Source of the DNA: Citrus sinensis
Taxonomy: Eukaryota > Streptophyta > Magnoliopsida > Sapindales > Rutaceae
Reading direction: 5' to 3'
DNA: 64,000 bases
Assembly: GCF_022201045.2 (NCBI RefSeq)
Contig: NC_068561.1
Coordinates: 22,388,501 to 22,452,500 of the forward strand
Shown here: positions 34,233 through 46,909 of the stretch, in pieces
Position numbering within the stretch: the stretch's first letter is position 1
Layout of the letters: each line of letters begins with the position of its first letter
The notes under the pieces: model-generated
What the model was told of the DNA's origin: nothing
Databases searched by the model: none
What the model saw: the letters and a program-made list of their open reading frames with translations, nothing else
Translations under genes and position numbers: made by a program

Positions 34233-35066
34233 ATGTCTGCGAGAGTTTCATGCAAAGACTTTGATGACAAGAAAATGAAAGGAAAGATGGAAGAAGAGTT
34301 ATTAGATCACTCACTTGATCTAAGGCTTAACTCCAGTGATAATCTTGAGGTTGATCATGAATCAAACCTCGAGCTTAATCTATTGGATAGACTTGATATA
34401 AACTCTCCAAAGGGCTCCTCCGAAAAGAGCCATAATGCAGCAGCAAAGCATCAAGTAGCAGCAGCAAAGAGACTCTTTCTTTGCAAATATTGCAGCAAAA
34501 AATTCTCAAACTCACAGGCATTAGGTGGTCACCAAAATGCACACAAAAGAGAAAGGGCAACTTTCAAAAAAGATAAGGAAATTGATAACGTGATCACTTT
34601 AGATCAAGAGCCTAATCCATTCATCTATCCATATTCAGCCATGGCAGCAGCAGCAGGGCTCTCAAATCACCATTGCTACAATGGCTCCTTTGACAGATCA
34701 CCATTAGGTGTTAACATGCACTCTATGATTCATAAACCACATCAATATCATACTCATCATCCTCCATTAGCTCATCGTGTTATTAACGGGCCACAATTTC
34801 CCATGCATCATCGATCTAATGCTTATTGGGTGCCAAATTCTGGGCTTCATCAGGCGCCATTGGAACATGTGGGCATAAATCTTAGTAGGGCTCCATTTGG
34901 TAGGTTTGAAAGTTCTTTATCTGCAAATTCAGCAGCTACAACTGCTAAAAACAATGTTGCATTTGCAGGCCAAGCGAATTTCTGGGGAGCTGCTGGACCT
35001 TCTAGGAATCGTGATCAGCAACGTGATCCTTCAGCTACCGGGCCTAACTTGTCACTCAACCTCTAG
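34233..35066 (+). CDS. C2H2 zinc-finger repressor with EAR motifs (ZFP1-like)
   Basis: 277 residues, single exon, from MSARVSCKDFDDKK. The frame stays open 32 codons further upstream, but that part is unlike the family. One C2H2 finger (about 82-104) reads FLCKYCSKKFSNSQALGGHQ with the plant QALGGH helix and His pair HQNAH. EAR repression motifs lie at both ends: LDLRLN and LELNLLD near residues 28-50 and the terminal NLSLNL. The middle is His/Pro/Ala-rich with a poly-Ala patch. This layout is that of small single-finger factors (ZFP1-8, KNUCKLES and GIS relatives) that recruit TOPLESS-type co-repressors in shoot, trichome or floral development. The exact member cannot be fixed from sequence. 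Confidence 0.9.
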   Translation: MSARVSCKDFDDKKMKGKMEEELLDHSLDLRLNSSDNLEVDHESNLELNLLDRLDINSPKGSSEKSHNAAAKHQVAAAKRLFLCKYCSKKFSNSQALGGHQNAHKRERATFKKDKEIDNVITLDQEPNPFIYPYSAMAAAAGLSNHHCYNGSFDRSPLGVNMHSMIHKPHQYHTHHPPLAHRVINGPQFPMHHRSNAYWVPNSGLHQAPLEHVGINLSRAPFGRFESSLSANSAATTAKNNVAFAGQANFWGAAGPSRNRDQQRDPSATGPNLSLNL

Positions 35067-35744
35067 TTTTCTATTTATTTTGGTTTCCCATTGATATATT
35101 TATGTTAGCTCAAGATTATTTTCAGTGTTTTACTTTTGTTTTGTTTACTTTTTATGCGGAACTAGATGATATTGCTGTACTTTCTTGTATTATCAGTCAT
35201 GATATGCTTGTTTGTTAGTATAATAATGTTTTCCCAGTGTCATTTTTAAAATCTAATTTTAAGAATTGTTCGAGTGGAATGTTTCAACACTTTCATGTTG
35301 AGATAACTATATCCTTTAATAGTATTAAATAGATACACAAAAGATCTGGTTTACCCTAAAATATTACCCTAATGGCCAAATTTTAATATCTAAAGCAATA
35401 AATAACAATTATTCAAATATTTTGTATTCACTGGAAATCATCATTTATTCTGCTTCTGTTTGAAGTTTAATGGGATTATCTATGTGTTCACACATAATAC
35501 ATTATATAAGAAAAATGACAACTAGACCTTTAAGTACGACCATGTACATATAAAAACCCTGTACGTCTAAAGAATAACCCTTTTTCTTTTCTACTGATTG
35601 GAATGTAAATTCGTAAACTTACAACTTTTTGTCTTCCCCCATGCAGGGCAAAAAGACAATAAACAAAATTATTATTACCATCAATCCCATCAGTTTACTA
35701 ATCTGAGAAATTGCATAAAGAGGTGAAAAGACTAGAACTTACAC
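35067..35744. other. Convergent 3' flanks, no gene
   Basis: Spacer between the stop of the C2H2 gene and the stop of the kinase-PP2C gene. Nothing recognisable besides AT-rich 3' UTR-like DNA. Confidence 0.5.
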
Positions 35745-38700
35745 CTAGTATATTCTCTCAGCTGTTGATACTGGCTGCAGGAAGACAACAATAACTGTGA
35801 TGTTATCTTTGCTGCCACGTTCTGCTGCTTCCGTTGCCAATCTCTTGGAGCACATTCCTGGCTCTTTGACAGTGTCTTTGATTATGCCCACAGCTTCTAC
35901 ATGGCTCACAACATCCCAAAGTCCATCGCTAGCCATCACCTGGCAACCAAAATCTCATATTTACTTCTGCATTCAAGGTTAGATGCAAGATTTTCACAGC
36001 CATTTTTGGAAACTAAGAAAAAGGTTATATACCAGACCAGCTGATTCAACATATTCATTTTCATGCTACCAAAGGCACCAACAAGTATATCCAGCTACTT
36101 GATGCAACGTTTGGCTTTTACGTTAAACATTATGATGCATTCCAATAGGAAGATATATAAGATATGCACAACAATAGAGACAGAAAATGAATATTCATCG
36201 TGTTTGGGTCTGTTATCCGACAATTAGTTCACTGTTTCATCCTTTGTGCATTCCAAAACTTTGAATAATGAAACCCCAACAAAAATATTGTACGTTAACA
36301 TATCACAAGCTGAACATGCAAGAATTTTCTTCCGTTGTTACACTTGCATCATCATATCCAAAACTCAAGTTTGTAAATCATGTCAACAGTTTGACTATTG
36401 GGTATTGGGTTTGAAATTTAATTGTTTGTTTGTTTTTTTTATTTTTTATTTGAACCACCACCCATCAATTCCATAGACCTTACCAAATATTCATCCCCTG
36501 GCGTCAGTATCGTTTCAGTAATCTCGGGTTCTGCTGTCACAGCAGGTTTCAGATCATCATCACCAATGGAACGAGTGACCTGATAAAAGAAAAAGATAAA
36601 TTGGATTAAGAATTTATCTCCTCAAGGTAAAAGGAGAGAACAAAATCCAGTAGTGGTTTTGCAGGTTCTTAGGATAGTGAATTTATAAGCCTTGAATCCA
36701 GATCAGAAATAATGGAAATAATCTACAAATATTTTAGGCTTCATAATTGCAAATCAGCATATGTATTACAATTTTACTGATAAATATAATTATCCAAATT
36801 CTCAAATGAATTATGAAATATCCAACACAAGTTTACAAATTGTCAAAGATTTTGTTTTATGCAATGTTCAGATTTCGGAAACAGGACTGAACTGCTCGTT
36901 CTGTTAAGAGATTTGTTTGTACGCTTGAAATCTAACCCTCACTATCACATCCAAAAGGCAAAAGGATAATTTCATAAACTCCTTCAAATTGTTCTATAAG
37001 GCCGTTTAATTAGTTTTTGATCTAGGACTTTACTTATAAAGGCTATAAATTGCTTTTCCAACCATATGTGACCCACTCCAATTAACATGTGCTGTAGATA
37101 TTATCTATCAAACAAACAGACAGACAGATAAGTTTGCCTAAGTAAAAGGAATTTATAATTATAGAGGGGCAGAGCCAGAAAATGGACTCATAGTGGGCAA
37201 AATAATAATGGGAAAAAAAATCAATTATTCTAGTGGTTTTCATTGGAGGGAAAAACATTTTTTTTCTGGGGAACTATGTAAAACCACTACAAGAGTTACT
37301 TTTTAAGTTTCGTCTTCTAGGTAAAAAAGGAATTAATGGAGGCAATTTTGCAGAGTAATAATGTGATCTCATGGAACAAATTTCTAAACAAACACAATAC
37401 AAGGGAAAATAATGCCTTGCAAGGTCTACTCAAGCTTATGAATAGATCCACCCCCTGTCTATAACAGAACTGGTAACCAGATAGAGAAACTAGAAGGAAA
37501 CCTGGAGCGCAGGAGGACCAACCCTCCAAGTATCAACTTGCCAATTAACGTTTCCTCCTGCACTAACAACACGCTCCCTCTCCTCTAGACAGCTTGCAAC
37601 ATGATCCTAGCATGTCAAATTAATTAGATTTAAGAGTGGTAACCCCTCAGATAAGCCAGAGGCTGAACTTAGAGCCAAAATTCCTGCCTCACCCTACTTA
37701 AAGCAAAGGGATGACCACCTCGACAGAGAATTGCCCTACAATCACCAGCATTAGCAACAAAAAGCCTGTTCCTAACTATTAGTGCAGCCATAGCCGTGCA
37801 ACCAGGGTGCCAGTCTTTTTGAACAACTCTCTTGGATTTACGGAGAGAATCAAGTTCATTTCTGAACGCAACATCTGTTCTAATAAATGCTTCCAGCAAG
37901 GCATCGGTAGGCCTGCATCAAGTTATAGAATAAAAATTTATCCAAAGAAACCATAAGGTAGACAGGACTGAATAACATGAAATATTCGAAGTGGAAGAAA
38001 CCTGGTAGTGGAACCTAAATTTTGCAAAAACCCTGGCAAAGCTCGAGCTGAAAACTCAGCAGCTGCTGAACCTGCAATAATGGCATCCATTGAATTATAA
38101 TCCAACCTAAAGATGAGCATACAGTGTACTCGAAAAGAAAAAAAAGTTAATGAGAACAATTAAAAAAATCTTGAAACTTTGACAATTTTGCCTCCCAAAA
38201 GGAGATTTATGGCCTTTTTTAACTTTTTTTCGCTAGAAATAACTTCAAAACCGACTCCCAAATGGAGTATATTATGAATAAGCCTCATGGGCACCGCATT
38301 GAAAGCTTACTTGTGATGATTGGATCATTTCCCTAATTTGATCCTCAGTACTAAAGTTAAACATACCTCTGTGACCATCAAAAATGCCAAACATATGGAT
38401 CTCCTTTTGATTGTACATATGAGGCATGAGGAAGTGAGTATCTTCCATAGTCTCTCTTCTGCCACATGTAGCAAAGGATCCCCAAGAAAGTACTGGATAA
38501 TAAGTCAAAGCATCATTTGCAGATTCAAGCCAAAGTTTCACATCGGATTCAGCCGCATGAGAAGCCTTCTTGGAGGAATGTTCTCCCTGGGCTGTCCAGT
38601 TAATACTCTCGTGATAGGTATGCATATTGTTGCCACTATTTATGAGCTTATCATCATAAGTAACATAAGATTTGCCAGCACACAGATCTTCTTCCTTCAA

Positions 38701-41676
38701 GCTTTTTCTATGTTCCAAAACTAGATCAAGTTCCAAAGCTATATCAGAAAAAGAAGGCCTGTTATGAGGATTTCCATCCCAACACCTCTGTATCAATGAA
38801 AGAATAGATGCTGGCAGACCCAACTCTAGACTGGCAAGAATAGGTCGAAGCCCACCAGAAACCACAGCTGCAGTGAGTTGCTGCTCAGTATAGTTCATCT
38901 CCAGGACAGTGTGAGCCTGCCAGCAGCACACAATTATGCATTAATAGATGACTGCCTGTTTTGCATCAGAATTTTAGAAGAGGCCAACCGGTCATATTAA
39001 CATGGGAATACATGAATGGAACATGTCAGACGCATACACCTGAAACTTTTGATATCCACAAACTGACACAAAAGAACTTCTGGAACTACAGCATAAGGCT
39101 ACTCTTGCTAATAGGAGATCAATCGTATTTTTGATGGTGTATAAATTACAATATATGGTTGGCAAAAAAGAACATTAAGTGTCACATCTCAAGGAGCAAA
39201 TAAATTTTGAATCTAAATTGTGTACAATTAATGCCAAAACAATTCAAAAGGAGATAGGAAGAAAGATTGGATCAGGTAATGCTTCTCAATTTTGCAGTTG
39301 TTCATACATATCTCCTAAAGCACATTCTCTCTCAGACTAGATAATAAGATCTTGCCAAAATATGAAAAATAAAAGGAGGAGGCAGCAGAAGCAGGTCAGG
39401 TGGTCGCAGTACATGGAGCCACATAAAGGTGATTTTGTCCTTGTATCCATTAAATATGTTAAACCAACCCTGAGTAGACATCCATATCAATTCAGTCTAT
39501 CCAAAAATTTTGAAGAGTTGAAATCACTTTCCACATGAATGTGGTTTCTCTTGCCTGGTAATTTTTCAAAGTTCAAACAAGTCCTATTTGTATTTATCCA
39601 ACAAAACAAGCTGAATAGGATAAGATATACTAACCTGAGCCTCGGCACGAAGGTCAGTATATGGGACAACACCGGTAAGCAGCTCACTGCAGTAAAATGG
39701 AGACTGAATTTCATGTTTATTGGAGAACTAGAAGATAAAAATTTCAATTACTTTTGCCAATAAGTATTACAGAAAGACTGAAAGAGTGCCCAGTTCTAAG
39801 ACAAAGTAAAAGTTCAACCAAACATAATGGAGGCATGGCCTTCAAGTTGATCATTCCACAAATTTGTCAACATCTCTGTTAAAAGGAGCACTCTGTTTCT
39901 GATATCAACTCAGAATTTCTTAACATCAAGTTTTAAATTGTCAGGTCTACTTAAAACGTGTTGATAAACTCAAATGTTTTCAGATGCCATCTGTTGACCT
40001 TTAGTATAGTCCCAAAAGCACAAACCAAAGCACAATAACTACATAAGGGTTCCATAAAAGAAAGAAAGCAAGCTGTAGTATATTTTTTGTTCCAAGAAAA
40101 AATATAGGAATTTTAAAATATACAACTGCACCCACTTTCTTCACCTTCTGTCCAAACCAGACTTGCTACTTAGTATTGCCACAAAATAAAAGAACATATC
40201 CCAAATTCTTACTTGATCGATATTCCAAAGCTATAGACATCTGATTTTTCAGAGTGAATCTCCTTTTTCAATATTTCAGGTGCCATATAAATGAGTGTGC
40301 CAACCATGTTCTTTTTGTGAAAGCCACCAGTTGGCTTGCCAGATGATCTCCAATTCTTTAAAGAAATTTCTTTAAGGTTTTCTCTGTATTCGGCCAAACC
40401 AAAGTCTGCCAGGTGTGGACAAAGGTTTCTGTCAAGCTGCATCACTTTTACTACTTTAGTCACATTTCTTGAGGCTTTAGGTCTACTCATCTAAAAACTA
40501 TTTATTCAGAGTCTGCAGTAACAAAGGGAAAAATACACCAAGGAAACCAAGAGCTTTTTAAGGAAAATTACAAGAACATTTGCCGGTTTGATATCCCTAT
40601 GCACAATCCCGAGATTATGCAGATACTGCAAAGCCTTTGCTGTAAGAGGAAAACAGAAGGAGAGGGCCCAAAAAAAAAAAATGTAACATCATTCAACAGA
40701 AACTTAAATAATCATTATTCATCAAATCAATCTAAACTATCATAACTAGCTGACATGCAAAATAGCATTCAACTGCATAAACTATGCAGTTGAACAATCC
40801 CTATACAGCATACGCATAAGCCTACCCCTGCATTCCACAATCAAGGTAAATGCCACAATGATTTCCTATGAGGCATAAAGCAGTCTCTTCTAGTAAATTG
40901 AGAATTCCTACAGCGTTAATTAAACCAATGTTTATAGTAATTTTTAATTGCATGGCCAATTAGGTTATCACTATCTTTAACAAGAATTATTACTCAAATA
41001 ATTAATCAAGACAACAAATCACACAGCCAAAGCTACATTACAACCTACATTACAACAAATGGAGTTAAAAAGAATACCTAGCTGAGCTGCAATCATGAGC
41101 ACTTGATCAACACTCGGACTCCATTCTTCAACGTGTAATTTCTCAGCAAGATTGCGAGACTCGTAGAATTCAAAAAAGAACATGTAATTAGGCGGCTTCG
41201 CATGTGCAGCCACAAACTTGGCCAATCCCGGATGATCCAGCTTACTATCAAAATTCAAACAAACAAACCATTATAAACACTAAGCCAAAAACATAAACAC
41301 ACATAAAAAATAAAAATTAAAAAAAAAAGGGAAAGCGAAAGCAGAAGCAAATAACCATAAGAGTTGCAACTCCTTATGAAAATTATCCAACTCTTCAGAA
41401 GTAGACAAGATTGGTTTCTTGACAGCAACTTTTCTTCCATCCAATGTTGCTTCATAAACAACACTCTCCGCCCCTAAACACACCCATCAAAGCAGAGTCA
41501 TAGGAATAAATGATACAAAAATGAACTGAAAAAGACAATTGGGTCGGTTTCTTTGGCTTACCTCTGGCGATTGGGGATAGGAGAGTGTAAGAAGAAGGCG
41601 GGAGATGAAGAGGGATTGATTGGCTGCTGCAGCATCCTCTGATACAAGTGTTCGGCTCCAAAACCTTCAGGCCCAT
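35745..41676 (-). CDS. Protein kinase fused to PP2C phosphatase
   Basis: One protein carrying both a kinase and a PP2C phosphatase. Twelve exons: 41562-41676, 41356-41473, 41078-41244, 40572-40639, 40213-40436, 39635-39686, 38367-38916, 38002-38071, 37693-37912, 37502-37606, 36484-36579, 35745-35939. Phases agree and give 659 residues, close to Arabidopsis At2g40860 (about 658, from memory). Kinase domain (about 30-310): VAVKKP lysine, GIVHRDIKPANVLL catalytic loop, LADFGLAEY, TLIYMAPEIL. PP2C domain (about 385-655): CGRRETMEDTHF, GIFDGHRG, MASDGLWDVV and GSKDNITVIVV supply the metal-binding Asp residues. The glycine loop is atypical (PIARGAESVVYEA). The C-terminus is VSTAERIY. Both halves look active; substrates are unknown. 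Confidence 0.95.
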
Positions 41677-41884
41677 TTTTGAATTCAGTGTAAAGAATTG
41701 AAGACCGTATTTAAGAAGACAAAAGGACTTGAGTTTTGCGTACGAAAGGGAAGCTTCGTTACTCGTTCGGCTTGAGACCGTACGGATTCATGCTCGCTTT
41801 CAGTTTTACTCGAGTTTAAGTTAGTCCTCCTCTGCGAACGTGCGCATTGCATCACCACGTAATCTAATGACCGGATTTTAAGTA

Positions 41885-41890
41885 CACGTG
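41885..41890. promoter_or_regulatory. G-box CACGTG upstream of kinase-PP2C gene
   Basis: Palindromic CACGTG 209 bp upstream of the start codon, inside ACACGTGGAC, which is also an ABRE-like core. A second CACGTG lies 63 bp further out. Two so close suggest bZIP/bHLH control, but this is unproven. Confidence 0.4.
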
Positions 41891-41947
41891 GACAAGGACC
41901 TAAGTTAGCCCAGAAGAAATAGTAAAAGTAAAACAAACATATACAAA

Positions 41948-41953
41948 CACGTG
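41948..41953. promoter_or_regulatory. Second G-box CACGTG upstream of kinase-PP2C gene
   Basis: CACGTG within AACACGTGATT, 272 bp upstream of the start codon; pairs with the one at 41885. Confidence 0.4.
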
Positions 41954-42483
41954 ATTCTTTTATACAGTTGCCACATGTGATGCATTTAACAATTATCATA
42001 AATCATAGGTTTTTTAATTGTTATTAATTTTAATTTTTGTGGTTTCACTTAACTAAAGCTATATTCCATGGGTTTGTCTATTGTTGTTTACGGTGAAATA
42101 TATCAAGCTTTAAATATTTTTCTCAACAAAATATAATTGATGTAAATTCGTGAATAATGATGCAGTCACGAACAATTATATAAATACTTCTATACAAAAA
42201 GATTAACAACATATTACATATATAACATAATTCATGAAAGAATTAGATGGACCAAAGCATTGCAAAACCTCATATTATTTTCATTAATTGCTTTTATTAT
42301 TGTACCAATTCCTTGTAAACTACCAATTCAATATAAAATAAGGGTGTTTATTCAACAGTACTATAAACTTTTTGTTTAACAACCACATTTTTTTACCTTA
42401 TTTTTTGAACTTCGAGTTTAAATATCTATATTGATTATAGTGGAAGTAAATTACTCTTAATTTAGAAGTGATTATTTTTTTAA

Positions 42484-42692
42484 GAGTAATGATATAGTCA
42501 CAAACTCTTGTACAAATTTATTTTGTACAAACTTACATGATATGATAAGATTAGTTGAATTAAATATCACTTGACCCACGCGATTTGTTTTCATTATTTT
42601 ATATTTTCATTCAACTAATGAATTGATATGACGTCAGTTTGTACAAAATACATTTGTACAAGAATTTGTGGTGATATCATTATTATTTTTTT
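42484..42692. mobile_element. Short MITE-like foldback with about 50-bp inverted ends
   Basis: The left arm AGTAATGATATAGTCACAAA... TGTACAAATTTATTTTGTAC is matched by the complement of the right arm (AATGATATCACCACAAATTC... TGTACAAATGTATTTTGTAC). About 50 bp pair with few mismatches. Total length is about 0.2 kb and there is no coding capacity. Flanking T-rich DNA makes the target-site duplication uncertain, so the superfamily is left open. Confidence 0.75.
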
Positions 42693-42726
42693 TTAACTAG
42701 TCTCAAATGGACCATGTTAAAGAAAA

Positions 42727-43310
42727 GGGTAAAAACTTGTTTAGTCCTTATATTATGAGGTTAGTGCCCATTTAGTCCCTATATTTTTAAAAACACCTCA
42801 AAACATCCCTGATGCTAAATATTGACACTCATGCCATTATTTTTTATGCTTTTTAACTTGCTTTTACAATATTACACTCTTATAATAATTTTTTTATATT
42901 AATAAAAAAATTAGATTATCAAATTAAACTCAAAAATAAAATAAAAACAAAAAAGGTATATAGTAATTTTTGTGGAAGCTCACGTTTGTCTTAAAAATTA
43001 ATATTGTAAAAAATTACATTATCAATTTTTTTAGAAAAATTAATATTTTAACTCAAGAGAGTGTTCCACAAAAATTAATATATTTTTTTATTTTTTGGTG
43101 TTAAACTGGTAATTTATTTTTTTTCTTTTTAATAATGTCTAAAAAAATTATTATAATAAGGTAATATTATAAAAATAAGTTAAAAGGAATAAAAGATAAT
43201 GACAAGAGTGTCAATAATTTAATGGTAGGGATGGTTTGAGGTATTTTTAAAAATATAAGGACTAAACGCATACTAACTTCAAAATATAGGGACTAAACGA
43301 GCTTTTACCC
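42727..43310. mobile_element. Mutator-like MITE with 9-bp TSD
   Basis: The left end GGGTAAAAACTTGTTTAGTC and the complement of the right end GGGTAAAAGCTCGTTTAGTC begin inverted repeats that extend about 120 bp, through CCTATATTTTTAAAAA and TTGACACTC. A perfect 9-bp direct repeat TAAAGAAAA flanks it at 42718-42726 and 43311-43319, as expected for Mutator-like elements. No transposase is present, so it is non-autonomous (584 bp). It lies about 35 bp from the foldback at 42484-42692. Confidence 0.88.
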
Positions 43311-45067
43311 TAAAGAAAATTCTAAGAAACTTTTGATGACGATATAAATCATGCTTAACAAACTTTAACAGATTTCATGGAACGCGTTAATGAACCCTCT
43401 TACTCGCTCTCCCCACCAAAACTTCCCAAAGGAGCCTACGATTCTACCCATTGGAAAGAATGCTTACTGGGCTGCTACCTGGTTCGAAATGGACCCAAAT
43501 GGCAAACCAAAGATGCTATGCGAACCTTAAGCAAACTGTACAGCCACGAGTCCAATCAAATGGAAGCACTTTGATATTGCCGTGGAGGCCTGGACGGTTT
43601 AGAATTCAGATTACGTTCGTGCGAAAAGTTGCGAAATTCCTCACCCAAGTAACCACGTAAAAGTTTGCTATTTTCCAAGTGCCACGTATCAATAAATTTT
43701 TTCCTTGATCATTTTCTCTCAATTCCTTTTTTAATTTCTCAATTAACAAACATTAACTCATGTATCGGAGTATATCTTTCTAAAAAGCTCAAACCATTAT
43801 TTGAAGCAATGAAGAGGTTAAATCGAAGGAAAATTAAAGACGATGATAACTTCACTAACGACAAAAAGCATGAGTTTTAACGGCATAGCTTCAACCACGT
43901 GTGATGGGTTGCTTTCAATTAATTGAAGTTTAATTAAGTTCTGTTTGAAAAAAAAAAAAGGATTAATTAAGCTCTATAACTCCTAGGATTTTAAAAATTC
44001 AACCAATGAAGCAAAAGCCATTGGGACAAGAATACCGAGGACTTTGTATTGTATATTTTGAAGTTTTGGTTGGTGACAAATTTTCCAAATTTGGTTAGAG
44101 TACACAGTAGTACAGTCGCCTTGCTGCTTACTCCTTCATGCCAATAATGACACATCATACTATCCAAGAAAGAAAAAAAAAAAAGAGTTTAAAGAGGCTT
44201 ATACATATTTTTTATTTAATTCTTATGAATTAAGGATAATATTAAAAAAATTGGATAATAAATAATGGAAATATATACTTATAGTCTCGTCTACACCTAC
44301 CTTGCTTTGATTATATAACTTTAAAATAAATCATATTTTCTAAAAGAGGAAAAAATGATGTGACAACAACTGAGTCTCGAACTTTTTATGGTTTCTTATG
44401 TTTAAACATATTTAATTTGTTTATCTCAAAAGGATCCCAATCTAATAATATTTTCAATATCATACACAGTACATACCTTTAATGTAAGAAGGGGGTGTTT
44501 GGCGCAACTACCCAAACACATTATAAATCAATAAATTATCTCAATTTTTTCATTTAAAGTGTTGAGGTAGCTTCATTTCATAATTTATAAAATTACTTAT
44601 TATTTCGTCCCATCATTTAATAGAGATTAATAATTTTAATCTTTATTTAATTAGATAAATTAGTCCACTTGGAATGATAAAAGTTGAAATACTACTTGTG
44701 AACTTGGAAGTATTATATTATTCAACTTAATATTAAAGAGTACTTCAATCATTGCTCTTGTAAGCATCGGTGGGCATTGGGCATTGGCATTGGCAAGGAC
44801 CTATTTGCTATAAACAGATAACCTATGACGAGTTTTAATACATTTGACACGAATTAGGGACATCAATGTTATTATTACTCCGAAACAAGATCCGTTTGGG
44901 GAGACAAATAATTCGGATCCCATTAAGACCGCGATGCTGTAACTAACTTACCCGTTAAGTTTAAGGCATCGGCACCCCATTAAGTTCAATTGGAAAATTC
45001 GTCATCTGGAAACCCGAGCGTTCGATCGTGTTGGATACGGAAGCAAAGATTTAGATACACAGTGAAG

Positions 45068-46909
45068 ATGAATCGATACTCTGTGATAGTTTTGAGCGTT
45101 TTGGTTTGTGGGTTTATTGAATTGGGTCTTTGCAGAGAAGGTAACTTCATTCAGATGAGACCCGGAGGCGTTTATGATTACGGGGGCAATCAAAACAGTG
45201 CTGAGATCGAAGGCCTTGGCCGCTTCGCCGTTCAAGAACACAACAAGAAAGAGGTCCTTTCTGTTTTTTCCATTTTCTCTTCATTTTGTTTTACTGATTC
45301 TTCTCGAGTAGTTAATCGAATCAATTAATTACATGATGATTTATGTGGTGGTTTATTTTATTTTGAAACTTATTTGTTTTCCCATAATTTGCATAAATTT
45401 TGGATGGCACAGAATGCCCTTCTTCAGTTTGCAAGGGTGTTGAAGGCCAAGGAACAGGTTGTTGCTGGCAAGTTATACTATCTTACACTGGAAGTGATTG
45501 ATGCCGGCAAGAAGAAGATATATGAAGCTAAAATTTGGGTGAAGCCGTGGATTAACTTTAAGCAACTTCAGGAGTTCAAGCATGCTGAGCATGGCCCTTT
45601 CTCCGCCCTCTCCGACCTTAATGTTAAACGAGGTAATGGACTACTTTGATTACGTTATTATAAATGTGATAGACACACATGTGTATCCAATGACCGTGTG
45701 ACGAGGACATGATCATTACCAGCGCGAGTGTCACTAGCACCGAACACAGAACATCTCTTTTGAGGTTTACTTTGCATTTATAATTACGTATTGAACTGCT
45801 TAGGTTATAATATTATAGATGTAGAGAATTACTGAACCACTTTAAAAACAAGTACTTTGAGTTTCCAGATCAAGTCGGTGATGGATGAATGTATGTAATT
45901 GACCATTGTTTTTAGATAGCGATCTTGGTTGTATCTGTTGGTTAGCTATAAATTGGTTATGGTAGGCTGATCATACAACCCTGCTTGTTCTTAATCTTGT
46001 CCATTCTTTGATAGGTTGTAGATGTGAATGGTTTCGGTATCATGGGACTTAAGTAAGGTTGACTTTGTTACTTAGAAGGCTGTTGACGGTTGATTGTGTG
46101 AAATTTTGCTGGTAGCTAACCACTTGGTTGTATAATATGTTATGAAATTGCATACAAATTTTCTTGTTGCAAAAATTTCGAAAATGAACAAAGAGGTAGG
46201 TGTTTTCTTTGCTGAAGAGCTTTTTGAACTGTGTTTTGTGTTTCATGTTTTTTCTTCAGCGCCAAAGGCATCTCTGTTTTCTTGATGCATCATCCCTGAG
46301 AAAAAACCAATTTCTGATAAGAAATGTTGTTGCAACTTTTGCATAGCGTTTACTCTTTTCTCCTTGATATCCAGTTTCCTTTTTCTCTCTAATATGTTAG
46401 TGTTTAATATATTTGTTGAGCATTGAATGATTCTGAAATGGGATAAGTTAAAAAGAAACGAAGAAAAGGGAAGGGAAGCCTATTGGTTAATTGTAGTGCA
46501 TCTTCTCAATTCAGGCTGCCATGGACAAGAGTGGCTAGCAGTGTCAACAAATGATATAGAGGTCAAAAATGCAGCAAATCACGCTGTTAAGTCCATGCAG
46601 CGGAAGTCCAACTCATTGTTCCCGTATGAACTCCTAGAGATCCTTCAAGCCAAAGCCAAGGTTGGCATATTTTATACTTTTCTATCTATTTCTAGATTAA
46701 TATTGTTTGTAATTTGTCCCTTCTCTCCAGCAGCCTTTTCCAAGCTTTCAAATTTGCATCTTAATTAAGTAGTAGTTTTGATTTGATTGTAGGTCATTGA
46801 AGATTATGCCAAATTCGAATTGCATCTGAAGCTGAGGAGGGGAAGTGAAGAAGAGAAGCACTGGGTTGAAATAATTAAGAACAGTGAAGGAAAGTTTTAT
46901 TTGAAGTAG
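45068..46909 (+). CDS. Phytocystatin with C-terminal legumain-inhibitor extension
   Basis: Inhibitor of papain-type cysteine proteases. Four exons: 45068-45253, 45413-45632, 46515-46660, 46793-46909; phases agree and give 222 residues. An N-terminal signal peptide (about 1-23, [18 protein letters not shown]) sends it to the secretory route. Cystatin domain: GG near [15 protein letters not shown], the plant [10 protein letters not shown] helix motif, the QVVAG inhibitory loop and the KPW tryptophan loop. The second, weaker cystatin-like half (about 136-222) carries [12 protein letters not shown], matching the SNSL segment through which large phytocystatins block legumain-type (C13) proteases. 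The start is the Met directly before the hydrophobic signal; an in-frame Met 26 codons upstream would put charged residues ahead of it. Confidence 0.93.

Larger units (their letters stand above)
41677..45067. other. Intergenic: divergent promoters and two MITEs
   Basis: Head-to-head spacer between the kinase-PP2C and cystatin genes, holding the two G-boxes and two MITEs. At about 43377-43660 two or three frames have coding-like composition (for example YWAATWFEMDPNGKPKMLCE), but no intact gene or known family could be assigned; it may be a gene relic. The rest is AT-rich. Confidence 0.45.

Noticed and set aside
44500-44760. Possible further MITE beginning GGGGGTGTTTGG
   Set aside because: I could not find a matching inverted end or target duplication.
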